Shown here: positions 8,125-17,682 of the stretch, piece after piece
Layout of the letters: every line of letters begins with the position of its first letter
Position numbering within the stretch: the stretch's first letter is position 1
DNA from: Clostridiaceae bacterium
GTDB lineage: Bacteria > Bacillota > Clostridia > Acetivibrionales > Acetivibrionaceae
Length of the DNA stretch: 52,767 nt
Assembly: GCA_012519925.1 (NCBI GenBank)
Contig: JAAYPF010000062.1
Coordinates: 1 to 52,767 of the forward strand
Direction: 5' to 3'
Made by a program: the position numbers and the translations under genes
The notes under the pieces: generated by a model
What the model was told of the DNA's origin: nothing
Database searches by the model: none
The model's input: the letters and a program-made list of their open reading frames with translations, nothing else

Positions 8125-9057
8125 ATGAATGTTAGAAAGTTTTTTTTAATTATATGTTCGATTATTTCAGCTTTTATGTTCCTTCTAGGAGTTGCTTCAC
8201 TTGGGTATATAAATTTGACTGCTACGGTTAATGCCGATGTATATAACTCAAATAACAACAATCTTATTAGTGAATTATTAGATCCTTATAAGACTACAAC
8301 GGAGAATGTAAACGTGCTAGTTTTAGGTGGAGATAAAGTTAATAAAAATACAGATACCATGATGGTTGTTAACTTTAATCCAACAACAGCTAAAATTAGT
8401 ATTCTATCAATACCTAGAGATACGAAGGTACTTATAAATAGAAAGAATGCAAAAATAAATGCTGCCTACCCGGTTGGAGGCGGAGAACAGGCAATTGAAA
8501 GTGTTAGTGATCTTCTTGGCATTGATATTAAGTATTATGTATATGTCGACACATCAACTTTCAGAAAAGTAATAGACAAACTTGACGGGGTTGATTATTA
8601 TGTTCCAGAAGACATGAACTATGATGACCCTATACAAAACCTTCATATCCATTTAAAAAAGGGTCAGCAGATCCTAGATGGTAATAAAGCCGAACAGTAT
8701 ATGAGGTACAGGCAGGGCAACAGTGGTAAGGTTACAAAGAATTATGACGGCAGCGATTTAAAAAGAATAGATGCACAGCAAAACTTTATAAAAGAGCTTA
8801 TAAGGCAAAAAGTCAACATAATATATATAACAAAAATGAATGATATTCTCAATCTTATTTTCAGCAATATTGATACAAATATCAGTATGGATGAGGTTTT
8901 AAAATTATCAAAGAATATTACTAAAGTTAATGCAAATGAAATTAATATGTTTAAGTTGCCTGGTGAATCTATTAATGGTAGTCCATGGTACTATATTATG
9001 GATAGAACTCAAACAAAAGAAATTGTAGATCAATATTTTAAGGAGAATTCCAAATAA
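8125..9057 (+). CDS. LytR-CpsA-Psr (LCP) family wall glycopolymer transferase
   Basis: A 310-aa type II membrane protein with one N-terminal transmembrane helix (about 5-30) and an extracellular LCP domain (about 60-230). Conserved LCP features: 'VLVLGGD', 'NTDTMMVVNFNP', 'ILSIPRDTKV' (phosphate-binding Arg), 'KINAAYPVGG', 'EQYMRYRQ' and 'DLKRIDAQQNFI'. LCP enzymes move undecaprenyl-linked glycopolymers onto peptidoglycan. The ATG at 8125 is preferred because 'GGAGAG' lies 6 nt upstream; an in-frame TTG at 8104 sits ahead of that SD. It is monocistronic, with its own promoter and a strong terminator. The acceptor polymer cannot be told from sequence. Confidence 0.93.
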   Translation: MNVRKFFLIICSIISAFMFLLGVASLGYINLTATVNADVYNSNNNNLISELLDPYKTTTENVNVLVLGGDKVNKNTDTMMVVNFNPTTAKISILSIPRDTKVLINRKNAKINAAYPVGGGEQAIESVSDLLGIDIKYYVYVDTSTFRKVIDKLDGVDYYVPEDMNYDDPIQNLHIHLKKGQQILDGNKAEQYMRYRQGNSGKVTKNYDGSDLKRIDAQQNFIKELIRQKVNIIYITKMNDILNLIFSNIDTNISMDEVLKLSKNITKVNANEINMFKLPGESINGSPWYYIMDRTQTKEIVDQYFKENSK

Positions 9058-9103
9058 AATACATGGAGTAATTTGCTCCTATAATAAAACTATCAAAAAT
9101 TCT

Positions 9104-9150
9104 AAAAAGCAAAAACTTCGGGGCATCAAGCCCCTTTGTTTTTGCTTTTT
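9104..9150. terminator. Terminator of the LCP gene; copy A of a repeated hairpin element
   Basis: The arms AAAAAGCAAAAAC and GTTTTTGCTTTTTT enclose a GGGGC-atcaa-GCCCC hairpin. It shares its core and flank with elements at 19535-19595 and 21788-21850 (see findings). Confidence 0.85.
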
Positions 9151-9253
9151 TAGCCTATCAAATTAGATTTTTTGAAATGGAAATTTACCAGTTGTTTTTA
9201 TAAAAATCGCCTAATAGTTTTAAATTAGAAAGTTATTTTTAAACCACCTTAAA

Positions 9254-10684
9254 CTATATAGTATAAAAAGCCTTATAAGCTTTATAAGTCATATAAACAT
9301 CAACCTTACTAGTTATCTCAAAGGGTGAATGCATAGACAGTACTGCTACTCCACAATCAATAACATCGACATTTAAATTTGCGATGAACTGTGCTATCGT
9401 ACCGCCACCACCTTGATCTACCTTGCCTAACTCAGCAGATTGCCAAACAATATCATTATTATTAAATAGTTTTCTTATTTCACCAACAAACTCTGCGTTG
9501 GCATCACTAGCACCGGATTTTCCCCTTGCACCTGTATACTTCTGAAGAACTATTCCCCTGCCTAGATATGATGAATTCTTTTTATCATATACGTTTTCAA
9601 AGGTGGGGTCTATTGCCGCATTAACATCTGCTGAAAGCATTTTGGAATTGGAAAGACATCTTCTGAGCATTAAGTCATTGTAATTCTCTACGCTCAAACT
9701 GCATAAATCCGCTATAAAATTGACAAAAAAGCTAGATTGGGCACCTGTATTGCCCATGCTACCAATTTCTTCTTTATCGGATAAAATACAAACAGCTGTC
9801 CTCTTGGTCTTATCCGTATCAAGAATTGCCTCTAGAGCTGTATATGCACATACTCTGTCATCCTGTCCGTATGCCCCTATCATACTTTTATCAAAGCCTA
9901 CATCAACAGCATTAAATTTAGGAACTAATTCTAATTCAGCCGATAAAAAGTCCTCTTCCACAATACCATACTTCTCGTTTAATATCTTTAGTATATTTAG
10001 TTTAACCTTTTCTTTAACCTTATCATCATTATAGGGTATTGAACCGGACAAAACATTTAGACCTTCACCGGTTATTCCCTCACTCATCTTCTTTTGCATC
10101 TGGTCCGCTGCAAGATGCGGTAAGAGGTCTGTAATAGTAAATACCGGTTCGTTTTCGTCCTCACCAATAATAACATTTACCATACTACCATCTTTTTTTA
10201 CTATAACACCGTGCATTGACAATGGAATGGTGACCCACTGATACTTCTTTATTCCACCATAATAATGGGTCTTTAGAAAGACCATATCATTTGCCTCATA
10301 CATTGGATTGGGTTTTAAATCAATCCTTGGTGAATCGATATGGGCTCCTATTATATTTACACCCTTTTCAAAGGATTCTTCACCTATTATTGCCATCGCA
10401 ACAGTTTTATTTCTTCCAACACAATATACCTTCATGCCCGGTTGTAGTTTTTGGTTAGAGTTTATCATTTGGTCTATTGATATGTATCCTTTTTGCTTTG
10501 CAAGTTTTTCAGTTTCCTCGACAAACTCTCTCTCTGTTTTAGCTTTATTTAAAAAGCTCTTATATCTTTCACATAAATCAAAGGTTACTTTAAATTCCTC
10601 ATCACTTATCTTTTCCCACGCACTTTTAGGAGCAATAAGCAATTTTTCAGATAATATTTGTCCTTGAGTTTTATTTTCAGACAT
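9254..10684 (-). CDS. M18 family aminopeptidase
   Basis: A 476-aa cytosolic metallo-aminopeptidase of the M18 (aspartyl aminopeptidase-like) family, which removes N-terminal residues from peptides using two metal ions. The expected metal ligands and catalytic acids are visible in order: His in 'GAHIDSPRID', Asp in 'YGQDDRVCAY', Glu-Glu in 'LSDKEEIGSMG', Asp in 'LSADVNAA' and His near the end in 'LSMHSPFE'. Length is typical. The SD 'AGAGGAGG' precedes the ATG. The gene stands alone. The role is probably peptide turnover; substrate preference cannot be read from sequence. Confidence 0.93.
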   Translation of the reverse strand: MSENKTQGQILSEKLLIAPKSAWEKISDEEFKVTFDLCERYKSFLNKAKTEREFVEETEKLAKQKGYISIDQMINSNQKLQPGMKVYCVGRNKTVAMAIIGEESFEKGVNIIGAHIDSPRIDLKPNPMYEANDMVFLKTHYYGGIKKYQWVTIPLSMHGVIVKKDGSMVNVIIGEDENEPVFTITDLLPHLAADQMQKKMSEGITGEGLNVLSGSIPYNDDKVKEKVKLNILKILNEKYGIVEEDFLSAELELVPKFNAVDVGFDKSMIGAYGQDDRVCAYTALEAILDTDKTKRTAVCILSDKEEIGSMGNTGAQSSFFVNFIADLCSLSVENYNDLMLRRCLSNSKMLSADVNAAIDPTFENVYDKKNSSYLGRGIVLQKYTGARGKSGASDANAEFVGEIRKLFNNNDIVWQSAELGKVDQGGGGTIAQFIANLNVDVIDCGVAVLSMHSPFEITSKVDVYMTYKAYKAFYTI

Positions 10685-10860
10685 AATTTACCTCCTCTAA
10701 ATATTCGTTCTTACTAGATAATATTATAGCATTATTTTTTAAACTATAACTTTTTAAAATTATATAGATATAAGTATACCCAAATAACGGCGTTTCAAAA
10801 ATAATTTATACTATGTTCAAGCTATATCATGAGATAGTAATAAGAAATCGAAAGTATAAC

Positions 10861-10972
10861 ATACAGCGGCAAAGCCGCAAGAATTCTGAAGCCTGAATTC
10901 TGAATTTTCATTTTAAGCATTGATATAACTTATTTGTGGCAAAAAAGTTTTTTTAAAAAAACAAACTTTTTT
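10861..10972. repeat. Cluster of short repeats in the 375-bp gap 10685-11059
   Basis: It contains GCGGC-aaa-GCCGC (10866-10878), a small GC island in AT-rich DNA. Two copies of GAATTCTGAA-like sequence (about 10881 and 10896) follow, then a 10-bp inverted repeat AAAAAAGTTT/AAACTTTTTT (10941-10972). It codes for nothing visible and may be a decayed mobile element or part of the aminopeptidase upstream region. Confidence 0.45.
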
Positions 10973-11018
10973 AGAGGAATTATATACAGAGTAAAGTAAC
11001 CATTATTTCATTAGCATT

Positions 11019-11050
11019 AAAAAAAGTCCTTTTAGTAAGGACTTTTTTTA
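11019..11050. terminator. Intrinsic terminator of the HD-GYP gene
   Basis: A perfect stem AAAAAAAGTCCTT / AAGGACTTTTTTT with a 5-nt loop ends 10 bp beyond the HD-GYP stop codon. The U-run is on the minus strand, and the mirrored A-run would also allow plus-strand use. Confidence 0.88.
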
Positions 11051-11059
11051 AATTTCATT

Positions 11060-12559
11060 TTATTCAGAAAAGGTTGCTGCAATTTCCTTTTGCATCAATT
11101 CATAATTGTCAAGCAGTGATAGAAGCTTTTCTACAACTATAGGGTCAAATTGCGTACCGGAATTTATTTTAAACTGATTTATTGCTTCTCCAAGAGCAAG
11201 TTTTGATCTATATTTCCTGTCGGTGGTCATAGCATCAAAAGCATCTGCAACCGATAGGATCCTTGCAAGTAATGGTATTTCTTCACCTTTCAAACCTTCT
11301 GGATATCCTTTTCCGTCATACCTCTCATGGTGATATTTAACTAACGGAACCACATCCTTAAACATGGAAATGGCTGATAGGATATAGGCTCCTTTTAATG
11401 GATGCTTCTTAATTTCTTCATACTCATCAAAATCAAGTTTCTCAACCTTAAATAATATATCATCGGCTGTACCAATTTTACCTATATCATGGAATACACC
11501 ACCAACTTTTAATAGTTCAATTTCTTCCGAACTGAGTCCAAAAGCCTCACCTAATTTTCCAGCGTAATAGGAAACTCTGTCCGAGTGTCCTCGCGTATAG
11601 TAATCTTTAGCATCTACAGTTAATCTTAACGCTTCGATTGTATCAATATACCTTTTCTTTAATTCCATATAGGTTCTGTCTAGTTCTTCTTTTTTCATAT
11701 TAATTAAAGAATGTAAGAAAGCATTTATAATAGATGCTGCTGCCTGAGTTGAATATATTTCAAGGAGTTTTAGACCTTCATCAAAATTATTGCTTTCAAT
11801 ATATATAACGCCAATAGAACTATCGTTTTCACCTAAAAGGGGTAAAATTATACCATGAGCTAATTTGACTTTGATTTTATTTTCTCTTGAATAACCAATC
11901 TTCTCCATTAATTCCGGACTAAGCATATTTACTAGTGATTTCACATGTATTTTGTACTCTCCTACACCCTTATAAATAATTTCTCCACGGGTGCTGTTAC
12001 AATCATCAACAAGTATAAAGGCGTCCTTGCTATTGACAAGAGGCATAAGCCCTTCTAAAATTTCTTCTAGGATTGCATCAATTGGCTGCAATTGATATAT
12101 TTTAGGTACCGCGTATAGAATTCTATTAAGCCCATCTTTAAATTGTTTGATAGTGCGAATTTGGGAGATGGACTTTATTCCCGATTCGATTAAAAGCAAA
12201 AGCTGGTCAAAGCGATCACCTTTTTCGCAATAACCCTGAATATCGAGAGCTTTAATCGTCTCAAGAGGAGGTGCAAGATCTTTATGACCTGTCAATAAGA
12301 GTATGTAAATATCCTTATTGAATTCTCTTATTTTAGCTACCACCTCATCACCATGGATTGGCGACATAATATAGTCTAATATTAGCATATCAAAATGCTC
12401 ATTCTCTAATCGCTTTATAGCTTCAATGGGATCTGATATGCCTACACTGAAATACCCGCTCCTAGTGAGCATTACCTTCAATGAGTTTATTATGCCCTCT
12501 TCATCGTCTACAATAAGAATTTTATATTCAGTTGATACTTCAGTCATATTCTTTCTCAT
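11060..12559 (-). CDS. Response regulator with HD-GYP c-di-GMP phosphodiesterase domain
   Basis: A 499-aa cytoplasmic protein with a REC receiver (about 12-125), a GAF-like sensory middle (about 150-285) and a C-terminal HD-GYP domain (about 300-480). The receiver shows the acidic pair in 'ILIVDDEEG', phospho-acceptor Asp in 'LILDYIMSP' and Lys in 'YCEKGD'. HD-GYP motifs: 'FHDIGKIG', 'HPLKGAYIL', 'HHERYDGKGYPEGLKG' and 'ADAFDAMTTDR'. It should degrade c-di-GMP under phosphorylation control, opposing a diguanylate cyclase elsewhere. No partner histidine kinase is adjacent. The ATG at 12557-12559 follows a perfect AGGAGGAG; a longer in-frame ATG at 12586 has no such site. Confidence 0.93.
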   Translation of the reverse strand: MRKNMTEVSTEYKILIVDDEEGIINSLKVMLTRSGYFSVGISDPIEAIKRLENEHFDMLILDYIMSPIHGDEVVAKIREFNKDIYILLLTGHKDLAPPLETIKALDIQGYCEKGDRFDQLLLLIESGIKSISQIRTIKQFKDGLNRILYAVPKIYQLQPIDAILEEILEGLMPLVNSKDAFILVDDCNSTRGEIIYKGVGEYKIHVKSLVNMLSPELMEKIGYSRENKIKVKLAHGIILPLLGENDSSIGVIYIESNNFDEGLKLLEIYSTQAAASIINAFLHSLINMKKEELDRTYMELKKRYIDTIEALRLTVDAKDYYTRGHSDRVSYYAGKLGEAFGLSSEEIELLKVGGVFHDIGKIGTADDILFKVEKLDFDEYEEIKKHPLKGAYILSAISMFKDVVPLVKYHHERYDGKGYPEGLKGEEIPLLARILSVADAFDAMTTDRKYRSKLALGEAINQFKINSGTQFDPIVVEKLLSLLDNYELMQKEIAATFSE

Positions 12560-13350
12560 TATAACTCCTCCTGTACCTAACTGCATAGAATATATTTATG
12601 TTTGGAGCTAAAGAGATTGAGCTGTAAGAAATCTACCTTTATATTACCTGCATTTTAATTATTCAGATAACATATCTATTAGTTTTTACAGTCCCCATCT
12701 CTATCGGAGATTAATATTCCCTAATGCTAAATTTAAAATAGACTTCTTAAGTATAATTTATGTAAACATTAATATGATTATTGTAAGTATAACATCTGAA
12801 CCCATTAGAAATACTTGTTAAAGAGTTCTATATAAGAAGAGCAAGAAGATATCTAATGACAATTTCTAAATCACAAAACACCCAATTTGGTCATTTAAGA
12901 CAATAACCTATACAGGGTTTGTGTAACATAAGCTATTAATTCTTTCGAAATAGCTTTGTATATGTTTTTTGAAAGTCATCTTAAAACAGTAGAATAATTA
13001 TTATAGAAAAAGCTGATAGATTGTTTTCTATAATCTCGTAAATTGACCGAGGATAAAAGCACTATTTCATTTATCCTTTGTGATTAGATACTTAATAAAT
13101 ATTATCGAAGTATAGGTATTTTTTGTGTCTACTTATATTTTATATAATAATTGGTCTATATGCAAGTGTTTTTATATAGGCATTTAGTAGGATTTATATA
13201 GGACTCTAGGTCGGGATTAATCCATTATTTAACATTACGTTTATCATATAAAGAAAAATAGATGTCTAATCGAATGTAACTAAACCAGTTTTATTTCTCT
13301 TAAAGTTCTATATAAAGTAAGCTGTTTCGCTGCTTGAATTCATTTGTTCC
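12560..13350. other. Long intergenic region (about 790 bp) with no recognised gene
   Basis: AT-rich, with no ORF of note on either strand and no tRNA-like fold or long inverted repeat. It separates divergent genes, so it holds the HD-GYP promoter. Its size leaves room for a small RNA, but no promoter-terminator pair was found. Confidence 0.5.
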
Positions 13351-13379
13351 TTGACTTATCGGTTTAGTTGCTTTATAAA
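13351..13379 (+). promoter_or_regulatory. Strong sigma-A promoter of the PHP phosphatase gene
   Basis: TTGACT (13351-13356), an exact 17-bp spacer and TATAAA (13374-13379) lie 46 bp ahead of the ATG. Confidence 0.75.
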
Positions 13380-13425
13380 TAATTATATGGAAAAGATTTA
13401 ACTTTCTATATTGGAGGAATTTATA

Positions 13426-14226
13426 ATGTTTGATTGTCATGTACATAGCAGTTTTTCAGGCGATAGTGATATGAATTGTGAAAGTGCCATAAGTGCTGCA
13501 ATTTCTAGGGGGTTGCAAGGTATTTCATTTACTGATCATCTTGATTTTGACTACCCTAATTATGATGATTTGTTTTTAATTGATTTCGACAAATATTCAG
13601 ATTATATGGATAGTATAAAAAAACAATTTAGCAATGATATACGTGTTTTTAAAGGCATAGAGGTTGGAATACAACCTCATGTTATAGACAGTACTATAGA
13701 GGTAATTAACAGCTATGATTTTGATATAGTAATTGCCTCAGTCCATGTTGTTGACAAGTTAGACTTGCACAATGGTGATTTTTGCAAATCAAAATCTCAG
13801 AAAGAAGCTTATACAAGGTATCTTGAAAATGTGCTTCATACTTTAGAAACTTTTGACAACTTCGATGTCATGGGACATCTTGACCTCATTAGGAGGTATG
13901 GATGTTATGACAACAAGTCGTTAGAATATAGTGATTATTCCGACCTTTTGGATTCAATTCTAAATCAAATAATAAAAATGGACAAAGCTATTGAAATTAA
14001 TTCTTCAGGATTCAGATATGATTTAGCATCACCTATGCCGAATTTTAGCATACTCAAACGCTATAGGGAACTTGGTGGTGAAATGGTATGTACAAGTTCG
14101 GATGCACATAGATTAGAACATATTGGTTATAAGTTCGACTACCTCAAAGAAATGATAAGTAGTGCAGGATTTGATTATACTACACATTTTGAACAAAGAA
14201 AGCCGATTTTATCAAAATTGGATTGA
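13426..14226 (+). CDS. PHP-family phosphatase, histidinol-phosphatase-like
   Basis: A 266-aa PHP-domain metallo-phosphoesterase, close in layout to HisJ-type histidinol-phosphatases (L-histidinol phosphate to histidinol). Metal-binding blocks: 'DCHVHSSFSGDS', 'FTDHLDF', 'KGIEVGIQ', 'ASVHVVD', 'MGHLDLIRRYG' and the final 'SSDAHRLEHIG'. The ATG at 13426 follows 'TTGGAGGAA'; the in-frame TTG at 13411 is inside that SD and is rejected. No his genes are nearby, so histidine synthesis is a family-based guess and another phosphate ester is possible. Confidence 0.83.
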   Translation: MFDCHVHSSFSGDSDMNCESAISAAISRGLQGISFTDHLDFDYPNYDDLFLIDFDKYSDYMDSIKKQFSNDIRVFKGIEVGIQPHVIDSTIEVINSYDFDIVIASVHVVDKLDLHNGDFCKSKSQKEAYTRYLENVLHTLETFDNFDVMGHLDLIRRYGCYDNKSLEYSDYSDLLDSILNQIIKMDKAIEINSSGFRYDLASPMPNFSILKRYRELGGEMVCTSSDAHRLEHIGYKFDYLKEMISSAGFDYTTHFEQRKPILSKLD

Positions 14227-14336
14227 TTAAGAAATCTAAAAAACTATACTATATTTACAACACAAAGCCTATTAAATATATACATATATATGTATGTGTG
14301 ATTAGCTAGTTATTGTTATAGCTTCATCTTAATTGC

Positions 14337-14380
14337 AAACTTATATGGGCAGATTGGTTGTCAGCTGCCCATATAAGTTT
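14337..14380. terminator. Long perfect hairpin, likely terminator
   Basis: A 16-bp perfect stem (14337-14352 with 14365-14380) and a 12-nt loop lie between the convergent PHP and tyrS genes. The U-tracts are short on both sides, so termination strength is uncertain. The rest of the 14227-14496 gap has no visible feature. Confidence 0.6.
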
Positions 14381-14496
14381 AAGTATTTATCCACTTAAGA
14401 CCATTTCAATAAAACAAATTAACTTAAACTTTATTGTAAAAACTCCATAAATAGCTAAAAAGCTTTATTACAATCTAATACTTATCTTAAGTCTAC

Positions 14497-15726
14497 CTAT
14501 CTTACTATTTTAACCTTGTGATAGACCTTTTTACCTTTTTTGATTATAATCTCATCATCTTTAAAGTCATCTTCCTTTACTAAAAGGTCAATTTTTGCTA
14601 CTTTTACTTCATTTACACTTACTCCACCTTGATCAACAAGACGTCTTCCCTCACCCTTTGACGGAACAAGTTTAGTTTTTATTAAAAGATCCAAAATATT
14701 AATTCCACTTCCTAATTCAGAAATTGTTATTTCTGTGGTAGGCATATTATCAGAACTTGCACCTTTTCCAAAAAGAGCCTCCGCCGCACCTTGTGCTTTT
14801 AAGGCTTCTTCCTCTCCGTGAATAAGCTTTGTTACCTCAAAGGCAAGAACTTTCTTTGCTTCATTTATCTGTTGATCCTTGAGCTTTGCTAATTCCTCAA
14901 TTTCACTCATCGGAAGGAAAGTAAGAAGCTTTAAGCATTTAATAACATCACTGTCATTAATATTTCTCCAGTACTGGTAAAACTCGTAGGGAGTTGTCTT
15001 GTTTGGGTCAAGCCAAAGTGCACCTTTTTCGGTTTTACCCATTTTTTTGCCTTCACTGTTAGTAAGCAGAGTAAAAGTCATTCCATAGGCTTCCTTTCCT
15101 TCTACTCTTCTAATAAGATCAATACCACCTAAAATATTTGACCACTGGTCATCTCCTCCAAGTTGAAGCAAACATCCGTGTTCTTGATAGAGTTTCAAGA
15201 AATCATAACTTTGCATAAGCATATAATTGAATTCAATGAAGGATAAGCCCTTTTCCAATCTTGATTTGAAACATTCTGCTGTAAGCATCCTGTTAACCGA
15301 AAAATGTACTCCTATATCTCTTAAGAACTGGACATAATTTAATTCGAGTAACCAATCGGCATTATCGAGCATTAGTGCCTTATCTTCACTAAAGTCTATA
15401 AAATTAGATAATTGGGTTTTGAACTTATTGGCGTTTTTTTGTATCTCTTCCCTAGTCATCATTTTTCTCATATCGGTCTTACCAGTAGGGTCTCCTACCA
15501 TAGTTGTTCCAGCACCTATGATGGCAATTGGTCTATGACCTGCTCTTTGCATATGTGCCATAACAACCATTTGCAAAAAGTGGCCTACATGCAAACTATC
15601 AGCTGTCGGATCAAAACCGATATAAAAAGTCACCTTTTCCTTTTCGAGAAGTTCTTTTACTTGTTCTTCATGAGTAATCTGAGCAATAAAGCCTCTTTCT
15701 TTTAACGTTTCAAACACACTTGACAT
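14497..15726 (-). CDS. tyrS: Tyrosyl-tRNA synthetase
   Basis: A 409-aa class I aminoacyl-tRNA synthetase charging tRNA-Tyr. The catalytic core has '[19 protein letters not shown]' (HIGH-type motif 'HVGH'), '[10 protein letters not shown]' and the KMSKS equivalent '[13 protein letters not shown]'. A C-terminal S4-like RNA-binding domain starts near residue 345 ('[19 protein letters not shown]'). The ATG at 15724-15726 is chosen because 'GGGAGGAAA' precedes it; an upstream in-frame start at 15771 lacks an SD. Expression is controlled by the T-box leader immediately upstream. Confidence 0.96.
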   Translation of the reverse strand: MSSVFETLKERGFIAQITHEEQVKELLEKEKVTFYIGFDPTADSLHVGHFLQMVVMAHMQRAGHRPIAIIGAGTTMVGDPTGKTDMRKMMTREEIQKNANKFKTQLSNFIDFSEDKALMLDNADWLLELNYVQFLRDIGVHFSVNRMLTAECFKSRLEKGLSFIEFNYMLMQSYDFLKLYQEHGCLLQLGGDDQWSNILGGIDLIRRVEGKEAYGMTFTLLTNSEGKKMGKTEKGALWLDPNKTTPYEFYQYWRNINDSDVIKCLKLLTFLPMSEIEELAKLKDQQINEAKKVLAFEVTKLIHGEEEALKAQGAAEALFGKGASSDNMPTTEITISELGSGINILDLLIKTKLVPSKGEGRRLVDQGGVSVNEVKVAKIDLLVKEDDFKDDEIIIKKGKKVYHKVKIVR

Positions 15727-15807
15727 AAAATTTCCTCCCATATGATCTTGTAAAAATTTCAATAAGGTCATTTCAAAAACAACCTATACATTATTAAATT
15801 TACCAAC

Positions 15808-16070
15808 AAAAAAAGCCCTCACATCCTTTTTTAAGGACGAGAAAGCTCCCGTGGTACCACCTTAATTCGTACACATAATAATAGTGTACCTCAACTATAC
15901 ACCGCCAATATAACGGTAGGCTTCCGGCTCTGCTTAATGGTGCATTGATAAAACACTTTCAGCATGCAACTCCAGAGGGTATTTCATTAATCCATGTACT
16001 GAAGCCCTTTCACCATCCGGACAACTCTCTTAATGTAACCATAGATAACTACTTTCACTCTTTCATAGTC
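15808..16070 (-). promoter_or_regulatory. Tyrosine T-box riboswitch controlling tyrS
   Basis: On the minus strand the T-box sequence 'AAGGTGGTACCACGGGAGC' spans 15845-15863. It is followed by a terminator (15808-15847, stem CCTT/AAGG and extensions, then a T-run). Upstream is a Stem I-like region; a probable specifier codon UAC (Tyr) is at 15979-15981 within 'GAAATACCCTCTGG'. Uncharged tRNA-Tyr would pair with the specifier and the T-box bulge, favour the antiterminator and allow tyrS transcription. The class is certain; exact helix borders are estimates. Confidence 0.93.
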
Positions 16071-16078
16071 TTTATAGT

Positions 16079-16107
16079 ATTTTAGCACATCAGAATAAAG
16101 TTTACAA
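16079..16107 (-). promoter_or_regulatory. Promoter of the tyrS T-box leader
   Basis: Minus strand: TTGTAA (16102-16107), 17-bp spacer, TAAAAT (16079-16084). It starts just past the mnmA stop codon, so tyrS is uncoupled from the isc operon. Confidence 0.65.
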
Positions 16108-16114
16108 GTTTTTT

Positions 16115-17203
16115 CTATAGTGAGTTCTGTATAACTCCACCGCCCACAACTAGGTCGCCGTCATAAAACACCACAGACTGCCCTCTTGTAATGGCTCTTT
16201 GAGGTGTTTCAAACTCTACTCGTACCTTATCCTTTTCAATAGGTATAATAATTGCATCCGCTTCTTTAGCTGAATACCTTATTTTTGCTTTTACTTTCAT
16301 CGGTACCTCTAAAGTATCAATTGATATAAAGTTTAAGTCATAGGCGATTAATTTATCATTAAACACTTCACTGTCATCACCTAGAATTACATTGTTGTTT
16401 TCTACATCGATGTCTACAACATACATAGGTTTTCCGAAGGCTATTCCTAAACCCTTTCTCTGACCAACAGTGTAATATATTATACCTCTATGCTTTCCTA
16501 GTATATTCCCTTTAGTATCTACAAAATTACCGGGAACTATTTTTTTATCGGTATTATTTTCAATAAACTTTCCATAATCGTTATCGTCTACAAAGCATAT
16601 TTCCTGGCTGTCAGGCTTTGAAGCAACATTAAGTCCAAGATCGGCGGCCTTTTGCCTTACAATATCCTTACTGTAATTCCCTATGGGCATTAGTACTTTT
16701 GACAGTTGTTCCTGGGTAAGATTATATAAAGCATAGGTTTGATCCTTTGCTGAAGTAACAGACTTCCTTAAAACATATCTCTTTTTTGTCTCATCGTATT
16801 CAATAATTGCATAATGCCCCGTTGCTACATAGTCTATTCCCATTGATATTGCTTTATTAAGTAAGGATTCAAATTTAACATGCCTATTACAAGCTATGCA
16901 GGGGTTAGGTGTTTTGCCTTTTAAGTACTCATCTAAAAAATAGTTTATAACCTTATTTTCAAATACCTCTTTAAAGTTAAGCACATAATAAGGTATACCA
17001 AGAGTATTTGCCACTCTTCTCGCGTCATCTACCGCTGATAGTGAGCAGCAACCTCCTTCAGTAATCTTAGATTCTTCTGAAGATTCAGGCCATATTTGCA
17101 TTGTTACACCTATTACATCATATCCTTTTTCTAAAAGTATAGCGGCTGCTACAGAACTATCAACGCCGCCGCTCATACCTATCATGACACTTTTTTTACT
17201 CAT
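16115..17203 (-). CDS. mnmA: tRNA-specific 2-thiouridylase MnmA
   Basis: A 362-aa enzyme that adds sulfur to U34 of tRNA-Lys, -Glu and -Gln. It has the N-terminal PP-loop '[15 protein letters not shown]', the first catalytic Cys in '[12 protein letters not shown]', the second in 'SQEICFVDD', and '[12 protein letters not shown]', followed by C-terminal beta domains. The start is set at 17203 ('MSKKSVMIG'); the 36 residues before it would overlap iscU and do not match the family. The gene is the last in iscR-iscS-iscU-mnmA, where IscS is the expected persulfide donor. Confidence 0.95.
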   Translation of the reverse strand: MSKKSVMIGMSGGVDSSVAAAILLEKGYDVIGVTMQIWPESSEESKITEGGCCSLSAVDDARRVANTLGIPYYVLNFKEVFENKVINYFLDEYLKGKTPNPCIACNRHVKFESLLNKAISMGIDYVATGHYAIIEYDETKKRYVLRKSVTSAKDQTYALYNLTQEQLSKVLMPIGNYSKDIVRQKAADLGLNVASKPDSQEICFVDDNDYGKFIENNTDKKIVPGNFVDTKGNILGKHRGIIYYTVGQRKGLGIAFGKPMYVVDIDVENNNVILGDDSEVFNDKLIAYDLNFISIDTLEVPMKVKAKIRYSAKEADAIIIPIEKDKVRVEFETPQRAITRGQSVVFYDGDLVVGGGVIQNSL

Positions 17204-17234
17204 AGATTTTTTGACCTGCCTATATAGTAATATT

Positions 17235-17681
17235 TTAGTCTTCAATATCCATGTGATGATGGATGTCATCACAGCGTCTTCCACAAACTTCACCATCACA
17301 ATTTTTTTCAAGTCTTCCTGTTTTCACTAAATAGTCTTCAATTGCTGCCTTGATAGCTTCTTCGGCCAAATTGGAGCAGTGCATCTTCACAGGTGGAAGT
17401 CCGTCAAGAGCTTCCGCGACAGCTTTATTTGTAATTTTAAGTGCCTCTTCAATAGTCTTTCCAACCACCAACTCAGTTGCCATACTACTTGTTGCAACGG
17501 CTGCACCACATCCAAAGGTTTTGAATTTAGCATCTATAATAACGTCATTCTCTATTTTGAGGTATATTTTCATAATATCCCCACATTTTGCATTACCTAC
17601 TTCACCTATTGCATCGGCATTTTCAATCTCGCCAACGTTTCTAGGATTCATGAAATGATCCATAACCTTTTCACTATACAT
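17235..17681 (-). CDS. iscU: Fe-S cluster scaffold protein IscU/NifU-like with Cys/His-rich tail
   Basis: A 148-aa scaffold on which Fe-S clusters are assembled from IscS-derived sulfur. The three ligand cysteines are in 'NAKCGD', 'FGCGAA' and 'MHCSNLA'. After about residue 125 there is an extension with three more Cys and a His run ('[18 protein letters not shown]'), which could bind an extra metal. It lies 1 bp after iscS and 31 bp before mnmA. The canonical '[15 protein letters not shown]' block supports the assignment. Confidence 0.94.
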   Translation of the reverse strand: MYSEKVMDHFMNPRNVGEIENADAIGEVGNAKCGDIMKIYLKIENDVIIDAKFKTFGCGAAVATSSMATELVVGKTIEEALKITNKAVAEALDGLPPVKMHCSNLAEEAIKAAIEDYLVKTGRLEKNCDGEVCGRRCDDIHHHMDIED

Positions 17682-17682
17682 A

